A stretch of DNA of 64,000 nucleotides from Hevea brasiliensis (taxonomy: Eukaryota > Streptophyta > Magnoliopsida > Malpighiales > Euphorbiaceae). The stretch's first letter is position 1. Each line of letters begins with the position of its first letter. The notes under the pieces were generated by a model, which saw nothing but the letters and a program-made list of their open reading frames with translations, did no database searches and was not told the origin of the DNA. Made by a program: the position numbers and the translations under genes. Where the stretch lies: NCBI RefSeq assembly GCF_030052815.1, contig NC_079503.1, positions 57,020,735-57,084,734 on the forward strand, given 5' to 3'. Of the stretch, positions 23,217-34,478 are shown piece by piece.

Positions 23217-24270
23217 CTTCTATTTTGATGAGACTCGGACAAAGACTTTTCCGACCACAGCTACGGGTCTTAAGAACCTAAAACTAAGAATTCTGACCTT
23301 CAAAAATGCCGGGGATAAGGTTTATGGATATCCTGTGGCTGAACGGGGAACACTAGACTTGATTCACTGACCTTTTCATGTAGTCATTTTACCAATATCT
23401 ATTAATGACCGATCCACTCTGTTTCGTTTACTTTGGTCTTATTCCATTTCATGACATCTTTGTCGAATTCTTTGTTTCGTCGGCCTAATAGTTCGGCTAT
23501 CGTCCTGACGTGTTATTCAGGTCCTCTTTTTAAAGGAGACCTCTAAGTTGCAGCTACCTACGTTTACCCAACCATTTACATACTACAAAGAGTTAGAAAA
23601 CTGGTTTTCAGAAATGACGGAGATTAATAAAATGAACTGATCACTAAAAAATGATTTGAGAGTGACTTTCTTTGGGATTGCTTGTGCAGAAATGGTCTAG
23701 ATGTAAGAAGAACAAGGAAAATGCGGGAAATAAACGTAGACGCTTAATAAAACAGTAACATGAACTCTTATAACAATATTTTCTCTTGGGTTCTCTTGTA
23801 CAAAATAACCTTGAAGAAAGTTGCAGATGTATGAAGAACAAAGGAAATGCAGAAACAAACGTAAGCGATGAGTGTGAACTCTTACCGTGAGGAGCCAAAT
23901 ATATTGAAATAAGCGTGAAGTGGTAAACAGTGATGGCGGATTGATCGGCTGAGAGTTGATGTCATCGTGAAACCGAGAGATGCTTTAGCTAAAAGGTAAT
24001 CGGGTAAGAACCGGTGAAAGGAAGTTGAGCTTGAGCAGAGGAAAGGAAAGCAGAGATGATGAGAGTATGACCGGATAATGAACAAACTGGAAATGTAGAG
24101 TTCCAATATTCAAAATCTTTTCAAGAAAACACTCCAAAAACTAGTTTCAAAAGTATTTTTAATCACTACAAAAGCAATGAGTAACAAATGAATGAAGTTT
24201 GAGTTCCTCCACGATAATAGCGACCTCTTGCCTATATTTTTTTGTCCGTCCCTTGAGCAGTTTTCATGCA

Positions 24271-24280
24271 GTATTTATAG
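24271..24280 (-). promoter_or_regulatory. Putative TATA box of the Ogre transcript, right (5') LTR
   Basis: CTATAAATAC on the minus strand. As the 5' LTR in element orientation, this is the copy that would drive the genomic RNA. About 1.9 kb of LTR lies downstream as R plus U5. Confidence 0.5.
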
Positions 24281-24840
24281 GAATCGTGCTCCCCATGAAG
24301 GGTCGAGATTCATTTTGAGGAGATGGAGGGTCGATTTTGAAGTACATGATCGGATGTTCGGGAATTAAAGAGAATCAAAGCGAATGGTGAGATCGCTTCT
24401 CAAAGTATTTGTCCTTTTCCTCTTTTAATCCGACGGTCTTGAATCCTCTTGTCGAACGATCGAGGGCCGAGTGAAAAAGCTGGTATTATCATCTTCTCTT
24501 TTGATCCAAGGGTTCGGATTCATCCTTACAAGTGAGATCAACGGTGGAGATTGGGATGTACTGGTATCATGACATACCACGGCACTGTCGACGTGCGGGC
24601 GATTCTTAGGCGTGCGGTGGAGATCTCGTCTGCCATGCTTTAACTACCTCGGCTCCGATTACGGCGGCGGTTATTGGAAGTGCTCTTATTCTTTTTGTCT
24701 TCCGATCCCTCCCCTAGCTCCTAGTCCGATCTCTCAGGCTGATCTCCTATCTCCCGATCTCTTTTATCCCTTGATCGATGCGGATTCGGTCCAAGCATTA
24801 ATTACATCTCGATTTTGAGCGTCAAGCCGTTTTCCTTCGA

Positions 24841-24868
24841 CATTAAATGCCCATTTTCCCTATATATA
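24841..24868 (+). promoter_or_regulatory. CATTAAATG plus TATATATA block, right LTR
   Basis: CATTAAATG at 24841-24849 and TATATATA at 24861-24868 repeat the arrangement seen before the antisense gene. Confidence 0.4.
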
Positions 24869-25175
24869 CCCCTGTTGATAGTGGCATTTCCTTCATTCGA
24901 TTTTCTCTCTTTCTCCTTGTTTCTAGGTTCTAGCTGTTCCGGGGAAAGTTCCGCTACAATCGTGGTTTTGATCCTCTTAGATGGAATTCCTATTCCTCGA
25001 TTGAAAATTTACGATCCGGTGATTGGATGGTCCTAACTGACGATGGTGAGAGAACTGGATTGGACCGATCCGTATTGCGGGCTTCGGTTGTACCGATCTC
25101 GAGTTGCTCAACTGAGTTCATTCGGCTTCTCATCACATTGAGTGTTCCGGCAATGATTAAGCTTCCGGTCGGCAA

Positions 25176-25299
25176 TATCCTTGGGATCGATTATAAAGCG
25201 ATCCTTAGATCACAGGAGTATCCTTGGGATTAGTTATAAAGCGATCCTTAGATCACTGGGAGTATCCTTGGGATCGATTATAAAGCGATCCTTAGATCG
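25176..25299. repeat. Three 45-bp units, right Ogre LTR, with eroded hairpins
   Basis: Units start TATCCTTGGGAT. Arms read GATCGATTATAAAGCGATC where the left copy has the perfect CAGTT/AACTG pairing. Confidence 0.8.
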
Positions 25300-25319
25300 A
25301 CCTCTTGGATAGGATTTTC

Positions 25320-25500
25320 ACCGGTCTCTAGAGATCGTCCAAATGATGTAATTTTTCAATGTAATCGGATCTAGAGATCACCCAAATGATGTAGTATTTC
25401 AATTTAATCATATATCTAGATATAACAAAAATGATGTAGTTAGTCCTTTATTTTAATCCGATCAATAGAGATAGCCAAAATGTTGTAATCAGATCTTTTT
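25320..25500. repeat. Repeats with CTAGAGATC...CCAAATGATGTA, right Ogre LTR
   Basis: Same block as 7440-7620. The third and fourth units have decayed (for example ATATCTAGATATAACAAAAATG). Confidence 0.65.
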
Positions 25501-25729
25501 GGAAATAAAAGTATTGTTTCTCCAATTATTATCTTATTGATTATTTTCCGATCTACGATATATTTGTCCGATCGATTCTTTACGAATGACACTTAATCGA
25601 TTCCTTATTTTAAAATGTTTAACTCATTATGCCGATCTCGATTAACCGATCTCGTAACATTCGGATGTTTGAGAAAAGTGTCAAACAATTTGTCCAATCC
25701 CACCAATCGATGCGTTGCCTAGAACCTCG

Positions 25730-25760
25730 CGAGCATTAAATGCTCGGACTAGTATAAATA
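25730..25760 (+). promoter_or_regulatory. Palindrome plus TATA box before the antisense gene, right LTR
   Basis: CGAGCATTAAATGCTCG at 25730-25746 and TATAAATA at 25753-25760. This lies 155 bp upstream of the ATG at 25915, with a GTAAGG donor-like site near 25865 in between. Confidence 0.6.
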
Positions 25761-25914
25761 GGGGCGGGAGGGTTAGCGATTGTTCTCTCATTTCATTTCA
25801 GTCTCTGCTCATAGCTTCAAGTTCTCTCATTTTCTCCGGTTTCTCCGACGCCGATTAGACTCTGGTAAGGACTTTGATCTTCTTTTTTGTTTAAGTTCTT
25901 TGTTTCTTTTGAAA

Positions 25915-27788
25915 ATGAGCGGTGCCGAAGGTCAGAGAGCGGCGAGCCCTCCTTCCATTCAGTTCTCATGGTCATCGTCTGATGAAGAAGAGGCGGTCGG
26001 GCCAAGCACGCAACCTGAACCCCCTAGGGTCTCTGCTCCAGGTCGGGGTCGGGTCATACCATCAAGGCTTGCACCACCTTCAAGGAGAGAGACCCTTCCT
26101 ATAGACGAGCTTCCATCGGTTCTTGAGAATCCGATGCGCAATCGCTTGTTCAAGAATACAACATTTGTCGATTCATATGAACTGATCAAGTGCCATGGCG
26201 ATGTTCGTGTCGATCACTCCTTTGAAGAGAACGACATAGTCATGGTGTATGAGGAACAGTTAAAGGCCGGTCTTCGATTCCCCCTGGATGACTTCTATAA
26301 GGAGGTCCTAAAACTTCACCGGGCGAGCATCGTTCAGATCCACCCTAACTCATGGCGGATTTTAGTAGCCTTCCGAGGCCTATGCCGAGCTAAGGGAATC
26401 AGACCTACGGCTAAGGTGTTCGCCGAGTTGCACCGGCTATCTCGCCGAAAGGACGATGACCACTGGTTCTTTCAGGCGAAGCCTCGTTGCGGGCTCTTTT
26501 CCGATCTGCCCTCGTCTCTTAAGAATTGGAAGAATCGTTTCTTCATTGTGAGGAGCAAAGATCCGAGCCGCTTTGAGGACTTCCCAGCATTTGGTGGTAC
26601 GGGGACCCTTGCTTCGAACCATATTACCTGGCGAAGAGGAAAGTTTGATAGTGATGGATCGAAGAGTGAGGCTGCCACTAAAAAGTATTCTTGTTTGGAT
26701 TCGGTGGATCACCATTGCACCATTGGTGTTCATTGCTCCTTTGGCCAAGACCGCGAGCTTCCGCTCTCTAACCTCGGCATCGGTATTTTCTATACCTCAG
26801 ATCTCAGGACCTTAGCGATCTCACTAACCTTTTCTTTGTGCAGGTATGGCGGGTGGTGAGGTTCAAGGAAAGCGGAAGAAGGAGAGAGATCTCGGAAGAT
26901 AAAGGAGATAAAGCGTTGAACGACTCCAAGCGCCGATCCACGAACACAGGGAGATACAAAGTGATCCTCCCAACCTTCGGTCGCCGACCACTGAAGCTAC
27001 CCGATCTCCTCCTAGATCGGAGGAGCGACCTCCAACTCTTGCGGTTGTTCCAAGCGAGGAAGGGGGCCTACTCAAGCTTCGGGAGGACCTCTTCTCGGGC
27101 GCTCAAATCTTGATCGGCTTGAGGAATAATCGGATGTCAGGAGAACTCTGATTTCGCCAAAGTCCTGGGGTCTACCATCTTCTTTCCGGAGGATCGGGAC
27201 AGGCTATCCCAGAATGGTCTCGACGACATATTGACTCGGACCATGAGCTTAAACGTGGAGTGTCTGGTGAACCAGACCATGATCCGGGAACGGATTCAGC
27301 GCCTGGGTAAGGAGATCGGGAAGAAAAATCAGGACGTGGATTCCCTCCGATCCCAACTCTCATCCGCTCAGGATTATATATCTCAAATCGAGGGACGGGC
27401 AAAGCTCCATGAAGACCGGTTGGCCGAACAGAATCGTGCTTTGGATGAGAGGGACCGTGCTCTTAAGGAAGTCCAGGTGCTTCATGCCAACGAAGCCGCT
27501 CAGGTCGCTCAACTTATAGAGGAACTTGAGGCGAAGGATAAGGAGCTTAAGGAGAAAGACAAGGAGCTTAAGGAGAGGGATGAGGAGATGGTGACGGGAA
27601 TAGCTGAGGCCTATGTGAAGGCTCACAAGGATCTCATGGCGCACTCGAGCGTTACCCGAAGAAGACTTTTCTTGGATGGCGATGTGGCTCCTGAGGACAA
27701 TGATGAAGACAGTGAGGATGAAGCCGAGGGTGAGAGAGAGAGTGATCCAAATGTAGATCAGGCTGGGGGTGATCCCCCAGCCGAATAA
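25915..27788 (+). CDS. Antisense gene inside Ogre LTR, right copy (Transposase_28-like domain, coiled coil, acidic tail)
   Basis: Reads opposite to the Ogre genes. Exon-like frame 25915-26859 starts MSGAEGQRAASPP, has a Ser/Asp/Glu-rich segment (SWSSSDEEEAVGP), then YEEQLKAGLRFPLDDFYKEV and HPNSWRILVAFRGLC, the pattern of the plant 'putative gypsy type transposon' domain (Transposase_28, PF04195). A CTTTGTGCAG acceptor sits at 26834-26843, suggesting an intron. The next stretch (26844-27230) has frame breaks. Frame 27231-27788 gives a long coiled coil (ELEAKDKELKEKDKELKERD) and an acidic C-terminus (EDNDEDSEDEAEGERESD). The frame also runs upstream to 25780, but the ATG at 25915 fits the promoter and a 5' UTR better. 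Antisense extra ORFs are known in Tat elements, usually between pol and the LTR; here the gene is in U3. Function is unknown. Confidence 0.72.
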
Positions 27789-28369
27789 CTTGTACAAATT
27801 ATGACATGAAATGGAATGCCTTTTGTTCAATGAATGATTGTGATCGGAAAATTTTAAACCATTATTTGTCTGAGTATTTGATTGTATGAGCACAGCAAAA
27901 CAAAAACTAAATGTGATTATTAATCTAAGTATGAGAGATCGGAAAGCACTTTAAACATGAGATCGGTAGGGGAGAAATGCTGAACGGAACTTGACTGAAA
28001 ATTTAACTCGAACACTTAAGATCGGAATCGAACCAAAACTTTAGCTCTTAAACTTTCGGAAAGGAGGTCGGCAATAAAACTGGTAGGAAAAGATCTAGTG
28101 CCAGTTCATTTCATTTATCAACAGAGATCAGGAATATTCTTGACAGGTCCGGAAATCCGACATCGGGTTTGAGAGGTCGGTAAAATGATTTTGAGAGATC
28201 GGCGAGGCTTTAATGAATGTGAGGACTTAGCATTGATTCAATTCTCTGTGAGGAGAGATCGGAAATGTGACCGCCTATCAAAGAGGGACTGGAAACGTGA
28301 TTAGCTGTTCAAAAAAAAAAAAAGAATTTTTTATTGATTCTAGGGGTCGGCCAAAATATGGTGTCGACA

Positions 28370-28374
28370 TTCAA
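28370..28374. other. Right target-site duplication of the Ogre element
   Basis: TTCAA, identical to 4451-4455. Confidence 0.92.
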
Positions 28375-29514
28375 CACCAAATTGTCCTACAATTCATCAA
28401 TTCCCATCCAAGTGCCAAAAATCACCATATAAATATGAAGTAATTCACTAGGTTATTAAATCATCATGATCAACACCATTTCTCATCAAATATATGCACA
28501 ATTATTTCATCAACTACATGACTCCATGGCTGTCCAAAATGAACACAACAATAACTCTTCAAACTCAAAAATTTTCTTCACAAATCCAACACCCATAACA
28601 TGCACACAAAACTTAACAAAGCTATCTTCAAAAATACTAACTTACCTTATGGTTGAAGCTTGTTAAACCTTGCTTAAACTTCTCAAATTTGGTATCAAAC
28701 TCTTCCTTGTGATGAGTAGACAAACTTTAATGAAGAACCCTAGGTGATTGGAGTTGAAATGGAGGAGTGCATGGAGCTTGATTGAAAAATGGCCATGGAG
28801 GATTTTTCTTCTTCAATTCGGCATGAGAGGACCAAGTGAGGAAGATGAACATTCTGCTGGATATAGTGGACTTACACCTGCCCCATTATGGGTTTAATTA
28901 ATCCTTTAATGGTCCACTAACTCCAAATAATCATATAATAAGCTAATTGTTCATTTATTCCACATTAACCCATGATTTTAGCTATTTACTTTAGGTACCA
29001 CCAAATTAATTTTTCATTTTATTTTCTAAGTGTAATAATATTTATTTTTAATGGACATTTAGGTCAAAAGACAATTCGGGATGTCAAATGACCATAATGC
29101 CCCTGTTCGGGTTGCATTCCCGATTTTTCGGTAATACCGGGTTTTGTCCGTTTTTCGATTTCTCACTTTTCTTTGTACTAATTATTTAATTTTTCTTTGA
29201 TCTTTCTAATGATATTTATTCTTCAATAAGGTTCTAAAATGTTTTCCAGGGTTCCCCGCAGTCCAGGGCTAGTCAACGGTCCACGCCGTGACTTCCCGGT
29301 GCGGTCACCCATCGCTAGGTTTCCCGGCTCACTTAACTTGGTTACATTTCTTTGCTATCATTTTTCCTTTATTTTTCTTGTACTTTCTTTTCTTGTATTT
29401 CATTATTTTATGTCTCCTCACTCGCATCGAAGTACGGTTCTAGGCATCCTAGCTGTCCGGACAGCACTGGTCACCGGAGCAGTAGAACGCACTACCGAAC
29501 TTAGGGGTGTTACA

Positions 29515-29519
29515 TAACG
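29515..29519. other. Right target-site duplication of solo LTR B
   Basis: TAACG, identical to 1922-1926. Confidence 0.9.
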
Positions 29520-29665
29520 TAATTGGTTTGGATAGGTTGGTATGCCAATAGGGTTCTGATAGCAGTACTGTGTATGATGTATGGCTTCATTGCCATTCTG
29601 TGATGTGATAGCCTATGGCTATACTGATTATGATGTTTTACTTGGCTTTATGCCTTATTGCTTTT

Positions 29666-29681
29666 ATGGCTTATTAGCCAT
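29666..29681 (+). other. Conserved upstream hairpin of LTR 1
   Basis: ATGGCTTATTAGCCAT, a 6-bp stem with a 4-nt loop. It recurs in LTR 2 (34400-34415), while 42962-42977 has the same stem with loop TTTT. Confidence 0.6.
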
Positions 29682-30064
29682 TCTGTTTGCACACCGGGAA
29701 ACACATTGTGACCGATGGTGTGATGGCCCGAGGTACCTGGTACCCAGTGCTAGTTTATCCGTTTATCCAGTCCGGTCAACTTATATAGGTTACTTGGGCA
29801 TGGAAAAGTATAACTGTAATTGAACTGATTTTTAAAGAAAATAAGGAAATGAAATATCAAGATAAAGATCAAGAATGATTACAATAAAATATAAAGAAGC
29901 TCAAAATCATCAAGAAAACAATTAACAAAATGCATGAAGAAGTTAATATCATAAAATGTAATTAGCCCTCAACTAAACAATAAGTTATTAATTATTCATT
30001 TCTTATGAACACAATAACTAGGAAATTATTACTTTTATTATATTTTCTTGTATTATTGGCACCA

Positions 30065-30081
30065 CTAAGCTTTATGCTTAG
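30065..30081 (+). other. Conserved LTR hairpin in LTR 1
   Basis: CTAAGCTTTATGCTTAG, a 6-bp stem with loop TTTAT, about 660 bp before the LTR end. Confidence 0.75.
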
Positions 30082-30749
30082 CACGTCGCTTTTGCAATGC
30101 GTAGGTACTGAAGATTTGGACAGAGAGCCCAGTAGACCACAGACTGGGTAAGACCGTTCACAGTTCTGCATAGTATCTGTGTCACCTCACAGGCTACAGT
30201 GCATTGGTAGGACACTAGGTCCCATTTTGTATTTTGTAATTTTTGTAAGTTTTGTAATTAAACTCTTATTTTATCATGTATATTTAAAACAAATGTAATA
30301 TAATTTTGTATTAATGTAAGTATGTGCAACTTGTGATTATAAATAACATATGAGAATTTATTTATGATTTGAGCATGATGATGATGTGAAATGAATGAAT
30401 GAAATAAAAGAGGAATTGTTAAGAAATTGTTGCAAATTGATGTGAGATTTGGAATTGTGATTTGAATAATTATTGGAAGTGTTTTTTTTAAAGGTTCTGA
30501 AGAACTGTTTTCTCCATTTTTAGTCGGCACTCTGCCGGATTTTCTATAAAATTTTCGCAACCCCAAATAAATTAATAATTTCAATAAATGACTGAAATGA
30601 GGTAAATTTAACAAATTGCACTTCATATCCATGGAGAAATAAATTTAAGGAAGGATAAAAATGATTGTAATAAAATATGGTGTTCCGATACACTGTTTGG
30701 CATATCTTGTTGGGCTACACTGTAGACGGGTAAGGAGTGTCACATTTAG

Positions 30750-30759
30750 TGGTATCAGA
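30750..30759 (+). other. Primer-binding site, initiator tRNA-Met type
   Basis: TGGTATCAGA follows the LTR end (30744) after a 5-nt spacer TTTAG. This is the common primer site of plant chromoviruses. The second internal region lacks it, because a deletion joins the LTR at 35452 to the leader. Confidence 0.9.
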
Positions 30760-30857
30760 TTTTTGGGTCTAGATTAAATCCATACCATGCATTGCATTTG
30801 TAAGAGTCGAGGTGACATTAATGCAGATCTGTTTGTCTTTGTTATTTTGATTAGGAT

Positions 30858-32112
30858 ATGGACCCTACATCACAGAGAGCAGTAGATGAGGAAGTGGAGA
30901 GTCATGCTCTACCTGCAGCTGAGACTGGGGGCCAGGGAGAACCTACTCCACCAGCACCAGCACCAGCAGCGCTTGCACAGCCTCCGTCGACTATGTTTCA
31001 GCAAATGGCTGAATTCTTCAGACAGATGGCTGGGCTTATGCCACCACTACCACCTCCATAGTAGAAATCCCATCTAGAAAAACTGAGAAAATTTGGGGCT
31101 GTGGACTTCATCGATAAGAAAGAAGATGAGTCAGTGGCAACTGAAAATTGGATATACCGTACCATAAAAGTATTGAAGCAACTGTAATGCACCCCAGAGC
31201 AGAACTTGGAGGGTGCTGTGTCCTTACTTGAAAATGATGTCTATCAGTGGTGGGACACCGTATCTAGTGAGGTCCGACCAGAGTTGATAACTTGGGATTT
31301 CTTCCTTGCTGAATTTAACAAGAAGTATGTGGGAAGTGTGTACCTAGAAAACAAGAGGAGAGAATTCATTAACCTGAGGCAGATACAGCTATCAGTAGCG
31401 GAGTATGAGAAGGAGTTTGTTAGACTAAGCCATTACAGAAGAGAGATAGTCCCCATAAAAGCAGAGAGGTGCAGAAGGTTTGAAGAGGGGCTAAATGACA
31501 ACATTAAAATAATGATCACTGCCTTGGGGATTACGAACTTCACGAAATTAGTTGAAGCCGCACTGAAAGTGGAAAGGGTAAAAGTAAGTGAATAGAATAG
31601 GAAAGATAGGCAGCGTAAGAGGGAATTTAAACGAGGGTAGTCAAGTATACCGACTGATAGTAAGAAGTTTAAAGGTTCTGGTTCACAAGATCAGACATGG
31701 GGCCAAAGAGGCCAGATTGGAATATCTATATCTAGCTCCCCGGGTGCAATAATAAGGGGATTAGCCCCCAGAGCCTGAATGTATGCACTGTGCTAGGAGA
31801 CACAGAGGGAAGTGTCAACTATTAACTGGAGAGTGTTTCAAGTGTGGGGCTACGGATCATTTCATAAGAGATTGCCCTCAGAGGAGTGGTTCAATAGCTC
31901 CAGTACAAGTTGATAGACCTGCCCCTACAGTTCAAAGGGGTAAAAGATTGGGTAGAGCAGAGACGGCTGACATTTCACAGAAAATTATTTCTGAGACAGT
32001 GGAAAGGCCCGAAGTCAGGGTGGCACCACAGGTATATGCTATGGAAGCTCAGGAGGAGCCAAACCCAAACATGGATGAGGCAATACAAGGAAGTGAAGAA
32101 GCAAGTAGGTAG
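30858..32112 (+). pseudogene. gag: Chromovirus gag, first copy, with stops
   Basis: It starts MDPTSQRAVDEEV and has a proline/alanine-rich N-terminus. A CAG-to-TAG change stops the frame at 31059-31061, where the second copy reads on. The capsid-like part follows (WWDTVSSEV, TWDFFLAEFNKKYV, RRFEEGLNDNIKIMI), up to a stop at about 31595 that is also present in copy two. The C-terminal frame 31783-32112 holds an extra CHCARRHRGKC motif and the knuckle CFKCGATDHFIRDC (CX2CX4HX4C). It ends in the linker VYAMEAQEEPNPN, which normally precedes the protease. The protease and all of pol are absent; the end of the element follows within 60 bp. Confidence 0.9.
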
Positions 32113-32139
32113 CAACTCCACGATTACTTAAGTCAGGTA

Positions 32140-32175
32140 AATTTCGAGGACGAAATTGTTATTAGAGGGGAAGAG
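32140..32175 (+). other. Remnant of pol end and polypurine tract
   Basis: AAATTTCGAGGACGAAAT is the usual last phrase before the 3' LTR of plant Tekay-type elements. GAGGGGAAGAG at 32165-32175 is the polypurine tract, abutting the LTR start at 32176. The same pair occurs at 36692-36729. Confidence 0.85.
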
Positions 32176-34465
32176 TGGTAACACCCTCTCTGCAGCAATT
32201 CCGTGCATTCTACTGTTCTGGTGACCAGTGTCGGTCTGAACAGGTAGGACGTCTAGAAAAAATATTTAAACTAAAGTGAGAAACTATAATTAACTCAAAT
32301 ATTAATAAGAAAATGTAAAAAAAATTTTAAAAATAAAATACAACCAAGTTAAGTGAGCCGGTGCCCTAGCAATGGGTAACCCAGTGGGAAGTTGCGGTCC
32401 TCGCAACTAGGAGCCCTAGACCCTGGAGAAAATTCATAAAATAGTTTTTGGGACTCCAGAGAAGGGTCATTGAGGTTTTTATGGCATTATAATGTCAAGA
32501 AAATACTTAGAAAAATTTTTCAATCGGTACAGACAATTTTAGTCTGTTAAGCCAAACGGAGGGCATTTTGGTCATTTTGCCTTCAGAGGTGATTTTTGGC
32601 CGACTTATCCAGTTAAGTAAATAATTATTATGATCTAAAATATGAATAAATATTACTAAAAATTTAATTAAAAATTAGTAGAAAAGAAAAGGAAAGAAAA
32701 ATGAAAGAAATTGGGAATTATGACATCATATGATGTCGTTAAAAGTGCTCCCACTAATCACATTTAAACAAGCTATTAAAAACCAATTAAAAAGAGGTAA
32801 AATGAGGTAAAAATTAACAAAACACAATCTGCTCTTCCTCACCCCAAACCAGACGTTTCCCTTTCCCAAACCCATTCCTCCATGGAAGCTTAATGAAAGC
32901 TTCAAACCTCACCTCATCTCACCTTGAAACCACTACCTTGCTTCACAAAAAACTGATCTTGCATCTTGAACAACCTCTAGCCTGAAAAAAGAAGAAGAAA
33001 GAAGAAAGTTTTGGAGACTTGGAAGAGTGAGCAAAAGAGGTTAGTGTTCAACCTCTTAGCACTTTTACTTGATTCATGCTTAATGCCATGAGATAATTAG
33101 AAAATGTAAGAAAAACAAAATAAAAATTATGAGTATCCTTCCCTATAAATTTCAATAGCCTAAGGGTGGTTAGGGTTTGATGAATTTACTTGAAGTAAAG
33201 TGTTTATGAGCTGCCCATAGCATGAGATGAGTGCTTGAACATGATTGTATAAGTGAAATGCAAGTATAGTGCATGAATGAACTTGAGAACTTGGACATTT
33301 GAATAACATTAGGGTTTGCTCATGTAATGGTATGTTAACCATGTAATGGTCAATTAGAGACCATTTGAATATGTGTGAGGAGGAATTGAAGTGAGTAAGG
33401 GTGTTGGAGTGGAACTTAGGCATGCTGCCCTTGGTGACCTGCAGGATTGGTTGTTAGCCCAGCAGGTTTGGGTGGCTCTAAATGGAGTTGTAGAGGTTCA
33501 ATTGGTGCAAATCCAATTGGACATAAAACTAGACACATAATGGCAGAGCTTTGGTGAAGAAACTCTGCCCAGAAAACCAAACCAAGTTGACCAAAAAATT
33601 GCCCTAATCCGGGTGACTTGCATTCTGTCTGGGCAAAATGACCAAATAAATAGTGTTTATTCATTTGGTCATAACTCAGTGTAGAAAGGTCCAATTGACC
33701 TAAAACTTTACCAAGTGATAGCTGAGACATAGACCTACAACTTTCGTGAAGAAACCGAATCCAAATTTTGACCATAACATATTCAAAAACTGACCTATGC
33801 TCAGTGTACAAAAAAGGGTAGAATTGGTTCTGCCCAAAAAATCTGGAAAATTTGCAATCCGGCCAGTTATGGTGTTCAGGTCATAACTTGAGCTACAAAA
33901 CTCCAAATGGAGTGATTCAAAAAATGAAATGTAACTAGACACAATAAGGAACAACTTTCATGAAGATAATTTTATCAAATTGCTATTGTACAAATGACAA
34001 ATAGAATAGTAAACTTAGTGCTTGAAATCTGAAAATTGTGAATAATTAACACTAAGCTTTGAAATGGAATTGGCAACTAATGCCAACAACTTTAGAATGC
34101 AAAATGTGGTATGTTGATGATATTTGAACCAATATACCTATTATCTATGAAAAAGTTAATATTTTAGTTGACTAATGAAATGAATAGTAACCTTAAATAT
34201 AAAGTACAAATATTCAAGAAATGACTTTGTAATATGCCCTAGTAGGCCTAACGTGATTAGTTTCGATAGGTTGGCATGCCAATAGGATTCTGATAGTAGT
34301 ACTACATATGATGTATGGCTTCATTGCCATTCTGTGATGTGATAGCCTATGGCTATACTGATTATGATGTTTTACTTGGCTTTATGCCTTATTGCTTTTA
34401 TGGCTTATTAGCCATTCTGTTTGCACACCGGGAGACACATTGTGACCGATGGTGTGACGGCCCGA

Positions 34466-34478
34466 GGTACCTGGTACC
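34466..34478 (+). other. Self-complementary GGTACCTGGTACC in LTR 2
   Basis: A palindromic pair of GGTACC. In the LTR at 42132-43961 the corresponding place reads GGCACCGCGGTGTC, a different sequence that can still pair. Confidence 0.5.

Larger units (their letters stand above)
4456..28369 (-). mobile_element. Tat/Ogre-lineage Ty3/gypsy retrotransposon, 23.9 kb, complete but coding-defective
   Basis: Two direct repeats of about 6.0 kb (4456-10514 and 22358-28369) bound an 11.8-kb interior, with 5-bp target duplications TTCAA outside. Coding order on the minus strand is ORF1, gag, protease, G-patch-like segment, intron, RT, RNase H, archaeal-type RNase H, integrase, then a repeat-filled 3' UTR. 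Giant size, very long LTRs, an ORF before gag, an intron before RT, a tRNA-Arg-type primer site and a second RNase H are known hallmarks of the Ogre group. All reading frames are broken, so it is not autonomous now. It inserted into solo LTR B, which itself sits in a chromovirus LTR, so it is one of the youngest insertions here. Confidence 0.95.
22358..28369 (-). repeat. Ogre LTR, right copy (5' LTR in element orientation), 6012 bp
   Basis: It starts TGTCATGAATGGG and ends GGTGTCGACA. It holds the better-kept copy of the antisense gene. Compared with the left LTR it has many one- to three-base gaps, often where the left copy has CCG, CTG or CAG. Confidence 0.95.
1927..29514 (-). mobile_element. 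Solo LTR B (3669 bp without its nested Ogre), minus orientation
   Basis: The element starts TGTCACACCC at 1927 and ends GGGGTGTTACA at 29514. Read on the minus strand it has the usual TG...CA LTR ends. Perfect 5-bp target duplications flank it. Without the Ogre (4456-28369) and one target copy it measures 3669 bp. No primer site, polypurine tract or internal coding region is visible, so a solo LTR left by LTR-LTR recombination is the simplest reading. It belongs to the same family as the elements at 47160-51712 and 60580-64000. The piece 28375-29514 is the minus-strand 5' part and 1927-4455 the 3' part. Confidence 0.88.
1..30744 (+). repeat. First LTR of the compound chromovirus (LTR 1), interrupted at 1926/29520
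   Basis: The visible LTR is 1-1926 plus 29520-30744. It aligns throughout with LTR 2 and LTR 3, which are uninterrupted at the corresponding point (for example CCTAACGTGATT at 34247-34258). It ends TGTCACA at 30744, directly before a short spacer and the primer site. A local duplication of the phrase CAGCCTAGGGGTGGTTAGGG is present at 806-866 and absent from the other two copies. Confidence 0.85.

Noticed and set aside
29581..29823. 80-codon frame beginning MASLPFCDVIAYGYTD, also at 34315 and 38868
   Set aside because: It is conserved because the LTRs are recent copies; the third is already frameshifted, and the segment is better explained by hairpins.
33416..33954. Minus-strand frames in LTR 2 (also near 1349-1615)
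   Set aside because: Antisense shadows of LTR sequence, with no domain, and broken in other copies.
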